DNA from: JBCBCP01 sp039817385
Lineage (GTDB): Bacteria > Pseudomonadota > Alphaproteobacteria > Rhodobacterales > Rhodobacteraceae
NCBI GenBank assembly: GCA_039817385.1
Contig: JBCBVY010000001.1
Location: forward strand, 794,976 to 858,975
Reading direction: 5' to 3'
Length of the DNA: 64,000 nt
Shown here in pieces: positions 58,579 through 64,000 of this stretch. How positions within the stretch are numbered: position 1 is the first letter of the stretch; every line of letters begins with the position of its first letter. The notes under the pieces were generated by a model. The model did not search any database, was not told the origin of the DNA, and saw only the letters and a program-made list of their open reading frames with translations. A program made the position numbers and the translations under genes.

Positions 58579-60216
58579 ATGACAGTATTGAACCAACACC
58601 CCGCCGCGCGGGCTTATGCAGCTGACGTTAAAGCAGGCATCATGAGCCGCCGCGAATTCCTGACACGCGCCACCGGGCTTGGCGTCTCTGCCGCTGCCGC
58701 TTACGCCATGCTCGGCCTGACTTCGCCCGTCCGCGCCGCGGCACACGCCGCTGCGGGCGGCACGCTGCGCATTGAAAGCGCCGTCAAGGGGCTGAAAGAC
58801 CCCCGCACCTATGACTGGCCGCAGATGTCGAACTACACCCGCGGCTACCTGGAATACCTGGTCGAGTACCAGATCGACGGTAGCTTCATGCCCTCGCTCC
58901 TGTCCGGCTGGGAAGTGAACGCGGACGCAACCGAATACACGCTGACCGTCCGCGACGGCGTCACCTGGTCCAACGGCGATCCGTTCACCGCCGCCGATGT
59001 TGCGTTCAACATCGCGCGCTGGTGCGAAAAGGGTGTCGAGGGGAACTCGATGGCGTCCCGCATGGCGTCGCTCGTTGACGACGAGACCGGCGCGGCGCGC
59101 GAAGGGGCGATCACCGTGATGGGCGACAGCACCGTGGTGCTGCGCCCGGCGCAGGCGGACATCACCCTGATCGCGGGCTTCTCCGATTACCCGGCGGCCA
59201 TCGTGCACCAGAGCTTTACCGGTGATCCGCTGGACAACCCCATCGGCACGGGTCCCTACCTGCCGGGCGATTTCGAAGTTGGCGTCAAAGCTGTCCTGAT
59301 CAAGAACGAGAACCACAGCTGGTGGGGTGAAGGCGCCTATCTGGACCGGATCGAATATATCGATTTCGGCACCGATCAGGCGGCGATCTTCTCGGCCGCC
59401 GAGGCCGACGAGTTCGACATGAACTACGAATCCATCGGCGATTTCGCCGAGCTGATGGACAGCATCGGCTGGGTCCGGTCGGAGGCGCGCACCGCCAACA
59501 CCGTGGTCATCCGCGCCAACCAGGCCGCCGAAGTGGACGGGCAGACGCCGTATGCCGACGTTCGGGTGCGCCGCGCGCTGGCAATGGCCATCGACAACGC
59601 GATCCTGCTGGAGCTTGGCTTCAACGGCAACGGCTCGGTCGCGGAGAACCACCATGTCTCCCCGCTGCACCCGGAATACGCGGAACTGCCTGCACAGATG
59701 CATGATCCGGAGGCCGCCGCGGCCCTGATGGCAGAGGCGGGCATGGCCGATTTCGAGCACGAGCTGATCTCCATCGACGACACGTGGCGCAAGAACACCA
59801 CCGATGCCGCCGCAGCGCAGCTGCGCGATGCGGGCATCCCGGTGAAGCGGACGATCCTGCCCGGATCCACCTTCTGGAACGACTGGGCGAAGTATCCGCT
59901 GTCCACCACCGACTGGGCGCAGCGTCCGCTGGGCGTGCAGGTTCTGGCGCTGGCCTATCGTTCGGGTGAGCCGTGGAACGAGTCCGCCTTCGCGAATGAG
60001 CGCTTTGACACGCTTCTGACGCAAGCGATGTCCATCGCCGATGCGGATCAGCGGCGCGCGGTGATGGCCGAGCTGCAGCAGATCATGCAGGACGAAGGCG
60101 TGGTGGTGCAGCCCTACTGGCGCTCCATCTTCCGTCACTTCAAGGACGGCATCGTGGGCGGCGAGATGCACCCGACGTTTGAGATCCACGTCTCGAAACT
60201 GGGCTTTGCGGCCTGA
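58579..60216 (+). CDS. Tat-exported peptide/dipeptide-binding protein (SBP_bac_5), no transporter genes nearby
   Basis: 545 residues from ATG 58579. Twin-arginine signal SRREFLTRATGLGVSAAAAYA (residues 23-43) is followed by RAAAHA. The binding domain starts at GGTLRIESAVKGLKDPRTY and includes YTLTVRDGVTWSNGDPFTAADVAFNIARW and PIGTGPYLPGDFEVG, family 5 DppA/OppA features. Genes for its permeases and ATPases are absent here; the gene sits between lolC and proS on the opposite strand. It may deliver substrate to a transporter encoded elsewhere. Confidence 0.88.
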   Translation: MTVLNQHPAARAYAADVKAGIMSRREFLTRATGLGVSAAAAYAMLGLTSPVRAAAHAAAGGTLRIESAVKGLKDPRTYDWPQMSNYTRGYLEYLVEYQIDGSFMPSLLSGWEVNADATEYTLTVRDGVTWSNGDPFTAADVAFNIARWCEKGVEGNSMASRMASLVDDETGAAREGAITVMGDSTVVLRPAQADITLIAGFSDYPAAIVHQSFTGDPLDNPIGTGPYLPGDFEVGVKAVLIKNENHSWWGEGAYLDRIEYIDFGTDQAAIFSAAEADEFDMNYESIGDFAELMDSIGWVRSEARTANTVVIRANQAAEVDGQTPYADVRVRRALAMAIDNAILLELGFNGNGSVAENHHVSPLHPEYAELPAQMHDPEAAAALMAEAGMADFEHELISIDDTWRKNTTDAAAAQLRDAGIPVKRTILPGSTFWNDWAKYPLSTTDWAQRPLGVQVLALAYRSGEPWNESAFANERFDTLLTQAMSIADADQRRAVMAELQQIMQDEGVVVQPYWRSIFRHFKDGIVGGEMHPTFEIHVSKLGFAA

Positions 60217-60222
60217 TTTACC

Positions 60223-60283
60223 GGGCGGGCCACGCGCCCGCCCTGACACAGCTCGTAAGGTGCGCTTTCACGGCGCGCCTTAC
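60223..60283. terminator. Two GC-rich hairpins between convergent genes
   Basis: GGGCGGGC-CACGC-GCCCGCCC (60223-60243) and GTAAGGTGCGC-TTTCACG-GCGCGCCTTAC (60255-60283, one wobble pair). The second covers the stop of the DUF2937 gene. Probable bidirectional terminator. Confidence 0.7.
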
Positions 60284-60780
60284 CTTGCGTGCACCCGCCG
60301 CCGCCCAAAGGGCCACAGCACAAGCTTGATCACCGCCCAGACCGCCAACAGGCCCGCCAGAAAACCGGTGCCGCCAAAGACGGCCCCCGGCAGGGTCAGC
60401 GGCACTGCGGGCGCGTAGGCGTCCAGCGTGGCACCGGCAATCTCCCGATCCCCAAAAGCGGACGCGTGATAGGCCCGCATGAATGGTCCCGCCTCGCTTA
60501 TGGCTGCAAAATCAGCGCGCAGCGCCTGATAGCGGTCAATCGTCCGGGTCATGTCGGCGCGGCGGCGGTCGAGGAACGCCGTTCCCTGCATCTGCTCCAG
60601 CGCGGCATCGCGGCTGAGGCCAACGGCCTGCGCCGAGGCGTCGAAGTCAGCCACCACTTCGGCCAGTGCATCCACCGCGCCGCCGAGCCGCTGTACGTAT
60701 TGCTGGGAAAACTCCGGAAATTGCGAGCCTGCCGCACCCGCCAGCACCCCGCCCGACACCGCGAGCGCACGCACGATCAT
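60280..60780 (-). CDS. DUF2937 family membrane protein
   Basis: 166 residues. N-terminal AVSGGVLAGAAGSQFPEFSQQYVQRLGGAVD matches the DUF2937 opening (SQFPEF-QQY-QRL). A C-terminal hydrophobic helix (GFLAGLLAVWAVIKLVLWPF) precedes a basic tail (GRRRVHAR). Function unknown. Start overlaps the upstream hydrolase stop by 4 bases. Confidence 0.83.
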   Translation of the reverse strand: MIVRALAVSGGVLAGAAGSQFPEFSQQYVQRLGGAVDALAEVVADFDASAQAVGLSRDAALEQMQGTAFLDRRRADMTRTIDRYQALRADFAAISEAGPFMRAYHASAFGDREIAGATLDAYAPAVPLTLPGAVFGGTGFLAGLLAVWAVIKLVLWPFGRRRVHAR

Positions 60781-61709
60781 TCGCCACCTCCAAACACCGC
60801 ACCCACAAGCGCCTGATCCAGCGCCATCATCCCGTCCCAGTCAAGGCACAGATCATGCGCAAGCACCACCGACCAATCCCCCTGATAGCTGGCGGCGAAA
60901 CTGCCCACGTTCAGCTGCGCCGGATAGCAGTGCCCGCCAAAATGCCAGACGTTGTAGCTGCCCCCCCACGGGCGCACGAACATGCCCGCGCCGTAGAAAT
61001 ACCCCTGCCCTTCAAAGGCATAGGAGGGACCGGCCAGCGGGTCATGCCCATCTGCCACGTACCAGTGATGGCGAAAGGCGGCGTATTCGCTGACCGTCAT
61101 CGTCCAGCCGCCCCAGGGCAGCATCGGGCCGACTTGGGGTGACGGCGCGCCGACAGCGCCCGCCGCTTCCAGAACCCGAGCGCGGCACGCGTCTTCATAG
61201 CTTTGGCCCGTTTCCGCCGCGATCATGTCGCCCAGCACGGCATAGTTTTCATTGTTGTACCAGAACTGGCCTGCCCGTTCGGCATCCACGCCGCGAGCCA
61301 GTGCCTCCGCCCCGCGCTGCGGTGCACGGGCGCGGGCAATGGGCAGAACGCTCGCCCGCACGCCCTGCGTCGCATCCGGCCACAGCCCTGCGCTGTGCGT
61401 GATCAGCGCCTCCAGCGTGATACCGGGAAAGCCCACGGGCGTGGTCTGAAGGCTCCAGCGCCCCTCCTCCACCAGCGTCAGGGCGCAGGTTGCCGTGATT
61501 GCTTTGGACAGCGACGCCATCTCGTGGCGCTGCGCGGGGTCCAGGCCGTGACCTGTTACCGAAACCTCTTGCCCGCCGCGCCAGAGCGCGAGCGCGCCTT
61601 TGCCGCCGCGCGCATCCAGCCAGCCCCGAAAGGCCTCCTGCACCCGCGCCGCAGTGTCGGCGCCCGCAGGGGCTGCGAGCAAGAGCCAGACCAGGGCCGC
61701 CCGCAGCAT
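60777..61709 (-). CDS. Serine beta-lactamase-fold hydrolase, secreted
   Basis: 310 residues. Signal peptide 1-17 (LVWLLLAAPAGA). SxxK motif MASLSKAITATCAL, tyrosine motif YNNENYAVLGDMI, and a late WHFGGHCY in place of the usual HxG/KTG. Belongs to the class C beta-lactamase/esterase-like family. Beta-lactam activity is not implied. Four bases downstream of proS, so probably cotranscribed with it. Confidence 0.85.
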   Translation of the reverse strand: MLRAALVWLLLAAPAGADTAARVQEAFRGWLDARGGKGALALWRGGQEVSVTGHGLDPAQRHEMASLSKAITATCALTLVEEGRWSLQTTPVGFPGITLEALITHSAGLWPDATQGVRASVLPIARARAPQRGAEALARGVDAERAGQFWYNNENYAVLGDMIAAETGQSYEDACRARVLEAAGAVGAPSPQVGPMLPWGGWTMTVSEYAAFRHHWYVADGHDPLAGPSYAFEGQGYFYGAGMFVRPWGGSYNVWHFGGHCYPAQLNVGSFAASYQGDWSVVLAHDLCLDWDGMMALDQALVGAVFGGGE

Positions 61710-61713
61710 CCGC

Positions 61714-63111
61714 TTACATCCAGGTGTGGAAGGATTGCTTTGCCATCGGCTCCCAATGCGCGGAGCTGTGGGATTTGTGCGGCGCGTAGATGTCGATCAC
61801 ACGCGAGACGGCGGCCTTGGGCGACAGCTCTTCGCTGTCCCCGGTCCGGCGGTTGGTCAGCTCAACCACGCCCGCCTTCAGGCCCCGCGGGCCGACGGTA
61901 ATACGCCAGGGCAGGCCGATCAGGTCCATCGTCGCGAACTTTTCGCCCGCGCGCGCGTCGCGGTCATCGTAAAGCGGCTCCAGCCCCGCGGCCTCCAGCG
62001 CTTTGTAAAGCGTATCGCACGCTCCATCTGCCTCTGCATCGCCCTGCTTGAGGTTCACGATGCCGACGTGAAAGGGCGTCACCCCCTCGGGCCAGATGAT
62101 GCCCTTGTCGTCATGCGATGCCTCGATAATCGCGCCCATCAGGCGGCTGACACCGATGCCGTGGCTGCCCATGTGCACGGGCACCGGCTTGCCATCGGGG
62201 CCCTGCACCGTCGCGCCAAGGGGTTCGGAATACTTCGTGCCGAAGTAGAAAATCTGCCCGACCTCGATGCCGCGCGCGACGCGCTGGCGATCCATCGGCA
62301 CCTGATTGAACAGCGCCAGATCGTGGGTTTCATCCGTGCGCGCGTATTTGGAGGTGAACTCCTCCATAATCGCGGCGCACTGCGCCTTGTCGTCGTAATC
62401 GATCTCTCGGTCGCCAAAGCTCAGATCGGTGACCGCGCTGTCGTAAAACACCTCGCTCTCGCCCGTCTCGGCCAGCACGAGGAATTCATGGGTGTCATCG
62501 CCGCCAATCGGGCCGCTATCGGCACGCATCGGGATCGCTTGAAGGCCCATGCGCTCATAGGTGCGCAGGTAGCTGACAAGGTGACGGTTATAGGCGTGCA
62601 GCGCGTCCTCTTTGGTCAGGTCAAAGTTATAGCCGTCCTTCATCAGGAACTCGCGGCCCCGCATCACGCCAAAGCGCGGGCGGATCTCGTCCCGGAACTT
62701 CCACTGCACGTGGTAAAGCGTGAGAGGCAGGTCTTTGTAGCTGCTGACATGGCTGCGGAAGATGTCGGTGATCAGCTCCTCGTTCGTGGGGCCGTACAGC
62801 ATGTCGCGCCCGCCGCGGTCGGTGATGCGCAGCATCTCTTCGCCGTAGTCATCGTAGCGCCCGCTCTCGCGCCACAAATCCGCCGATTGCAGCGTCGGCA
62901 TCAGCATCGGGATATGACCCGCGCGCTGCTGCTCTTCCTGCACGATCTCCTCGATCCGGCGCAGCACTCTAAAGCCCAGCGGCAGCCAGGAATAGATGCC
63001 TGCGCTCGCCTGCTTGATCATCCCGGCGCGCAGCATCAGCCGGTGCGAGGCGATCTGCGCCTCGGCGGGCGTTTCCTTGAGGACGGGCAGAAAATAGCGG
63101 GTCAGGCGCAT
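61714..63111 (-). CDS. proS: Prolyl-tRNA synthetase, short alphaproteobacterial type
   Basis: 465 residues from ATG 63111. Class II motifs: motif 2 RFGVMRGREFLMKDGYNFD, motif 3 GIGVSRLMGAIIE. It lacks the 180-residue INS editing insertion found in E. coli ProRS (572 residues), as usual in alphaproteobacteria, so Ala-tRNA(Pro) must be cleared in trans. Anticodon domain complete, ending SFHTWM. An upstream start would overrun the intergenic region. Confidence 0.96.
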   Translation of the reverse strand: MRLTRYFLPVLKETPAEAQIASHRLMLRAGMIKQASAGIYSWLPLGFRVLRRIEEIVQEEQQRAGHIPMLMPTLQSADLWRESGRYDDYGEEMLRITDRGGRDMLYGPTNEELITDIFRSHVSSYKDLPLTLYHVQWKFRDEIRPRFGVMRGREFLMKDGYNFDLTKEDALHAYNRHLVSYLRTYERMGLQAIPMRADSGPIGGDDTHEFLVLAETGESEVFYDSAVTDLSFGDREIDYDDKAQCAAIMEEFTSKYARTDETHDLALFNQVPMDRQRVARGIEVGQIFYFGTKYSEPLGATVQGPDGKPVPVHMGSHGIGVSRLMGAIIEASHDDKGIIWPEGVTPFHVGIVNLKQGDAEADGACDTLYKALEAAGLEPLYDDRDARAGEKFATMDLIGLPWRITVGPRGLKAGVVELTNRRTGDSEELSPKAAVSRVIDIYAPHKSHSSAHWEPMAKQSFHTWM

Positions 63112-63316
63112 GTGGGGCGGCTCCGGGTGATAGTGACGTGCCCTGATTAGGGCTTTCGCAGGTTTGCCGCAATCGCTGCCCGCGCCCTGGTGTCGGTTTT
63201 CACCGGAAATTCTCACGCGCGATCACGCCAGCGCGAGCCGCGCCATCCGGAGCCGCGGGCGCAGCGTAAACCGTTCACTGTTTCGCACAACGCAAAACAT
63301 AACAGAGGGAAAGAAG
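63112..63316. other. Divergent gap between proS and the fasciclin gene
   Basis: 205 bp, GC-rich, with AGAGGGAAAGAAG as the ribosome site for the fasciclin gene. No clear promoter pair or repeat recognised. Confidence 0.4.
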
Positions 63317-63829
63317 ATGAACAAGATCAATAGCTTCGTCGCCGCCGCGGCCATGACCGTCAGCGCGGGTGCCGCATCGGCCGCCAACATCGTCGAGATT
63401 GCCGCGGCAGACGCGCGGTTTTCCACGCTGGTCACCGCCGTGACCGCCGCTGGCCTCGCCGAGACGTTGCAAGGCCCTGGCCCCTTCACCGTCTTCGCGC
63501 CTGTGAACGACGCCTTTGCCGCGCTGCCCGCGGGCACGGTTGAGACGCTGCTTCAGCCCGAAAACCGGGGCCAGCTGACCAACGTGCTGCTCTACCACGT
63601 GGACGACCGCAAGCTGACGGCTGAGATGATCCCGACCGGGTCGAACTTCTTCAAGCCGATCCTCGCCTCCGAGCGCACCTGCATCACCAAAGGCGCGTCG
63701 GGCGTGTCCATCGCGGATGGCACCGGGCAGACCGCCAATGTCGTGATCGCCAACATCGAAGCAGATAACGGCGTGATCCACGTGATCGACAAAGTGCTGC
63801 TGCCCGGCACACGCCCCGATTGCCACTGA
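63317..63829 (+). CDS. Secreted fasciclin (FAS1) domain protein
   Basis: 170 residues from ATG 63317. Signal peptide 1-22 (FVAAAAMTVSAGAASA). One FAS1 domain: FSTLVTAVTAAGLAETLQGPGPFTVFAPVNDAFAALPAGT, H2-like LTNVLLYHVDDRKL and NGVIHVIDKVLLP. A small adhesion-type protein, probably surface-associated. One Cys in ERTCITKG and one at RPDCH could form a disulfide. Confidence 0.93.
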   Translation: MNKINSFVAAAAMTVSAGAASAANIVEIAAADARFSTLVTAVTAAGLAETLQGPGPFTVFAPVNDAFAALPAGTVETLLQPENRGQLTNVLLYHVDDRKLTAEMIPTGSNFFKPILASERTCITKGASGVSIADGTGQTANVVIANIEADNGVIHVIDKVLLPGTRPDCH

Positions 63830-63862
63830 TCCCGGGTTTCGGACCGGGCGCGCCCGGGCCGA

Positions 63863-63960
63863 CCGGCTGGGGGGCCACCCCCCCCCACCCCCCGGCTATT
63901 TGGGAACCCAACAAAAACAGCGGGAAGAAAATTTTAACCCGGAACGGGGGGTGTGTCCCC
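63863..63960. repeat. C/G homopolymer-rich sequence resembling the GCCGGGGG element
   Basis: A run of nine C and one of six C at 63878-63893 (after GGGGGGCCA), then GGCTATTTGGG, and later seven C (63957-63963). On the other strand it reads AAATAGCCGGGGGG, as at 5835-5848. It may be a real repeat copy, but run lengths here are unreliable. Confidence 0.45.
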
Positions 63961-64000
63961 CCCGGACAGGCGGGGACGCCCATGACCCCACCCGCAGAAC

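Noticed and set aside
58192..60249. A 685-residue minus-strand open frame opposite the binding-protein gene
   Set aside because: It is an antisense shadow of high-GC codon use. The plus-strand frame has the Tat signal and family 5 motifs, while the minus frame shows no domain and runs into lolC.
60777..61709. An antibiotic-resistance beta-lactamase
   Set aside because: The SxxK and Tyr motifs are shared with esterases and peptidases. The KTG-type third motif is replaced by WHFGG, so resistance cannot be claimed.

Overview
The window looks like ordinary chromosome from a high-GC alphaproteobacterium of the order Rhodobacterales (Roseobacter-type). The evidence is protein content and codon use: a class I PHA operon with PhaR and a phasin, a short ProRS without the INS editing insertion, ThyX, the LolC/LolD pair, an LdtR-like MarR regulator, SdhE, an RTX repeat protein, and many small Rhodobacterales-type hypothetical genes. 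No rRNA, tRNA, CRISPR array, IS element or prophage module was recognised. The left edge cuts rlmJ. The right edge ends in C/G homopolymer runs that may be an unreliable contig end.

Layout. 1-3135: rlmJ end, a DUF1330 protein, an exported protein, two TerB-like proteins and a PhnD-like binding protein, mostly in overlapping order. 3342-13688: a polar amino acid/polyamine-type ABC importer (ATPase, binding protein, two permeases), then two glutamine-synthetase-like enzymes, a class I amidotransferase, a PuuB-like FAD oxidase, a DegT-type aminotransferase and a class IV aminotransferase. This reads as import of an amine or amino acid followed by gamma-glutamylation, oxidation and deglutamylation. 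13752-18339: the PHA locus (phaR, phaP, phaC on the minus strand, phaZ divergent), with TGC-rich candidate PhaR sites. 18424-24347: alpha/beta hydrolases, two coupled LysM/solute-binding fusion genes, a VOC protein and a hypothetical protein. 24441-27315: an ArsR-SRPBCC fusion regulator with symmetrical upstream operators, two MAPEG proteins separated by a perfect 30-bp palindrome, and an MFS exporter. 27360-31254: a small conserved protein, thrS, and an AT-richer stretch of orphan genes.

31463-33929 is a bufferin-type copper RiPP cluster (bufA, bufB, bufC, doxX). Then come an ArsC/Spx-like protein, a cold-shock protein, small proteins and a cytochrome P450. 36792-38731: thyX overlapped by an AT-rich gene for a GHKL ATPase with a possible STAS-like N-terminus. 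38921-41243: a surface lipoprotein with a Slam-like translocon. 41315-49940: glyoxalase, two secreted DUF1194 proteins, MarR, SdhE, XRE, aspartate aminotransferase, a MATE pump and two hydrolases. 50196-54813: parE, a 26-residue membrane peptide gene, a thioesterase, a zinc-motif lipoprotein and an Ldh2-type dehydrogenase. 54894-63829: an RTX protein, lolD-lolC, a Tat-exported peptide-binding protein, DUF2937, a serine beta-lactamase-fold hydrolase, proS and a fasciclin protein.

Two themes cross the window. First, a dispersed palindromic repeat (core GTAGGGTGGGTT...AACCCACC) sits at gene ends and supplies the stop codon of four genes. Second, many short overlaps (ATGA, TGATG) indicate translational coupling. 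The most interesting leads are the bufferin cluster, the Slam/lipoprotein pair, the thyX-coupled GHKL gene, the double gamma-glutamyl ligase operon, the LysM-binding-protein pair and the orphan island at 29.7-31.3 kb.
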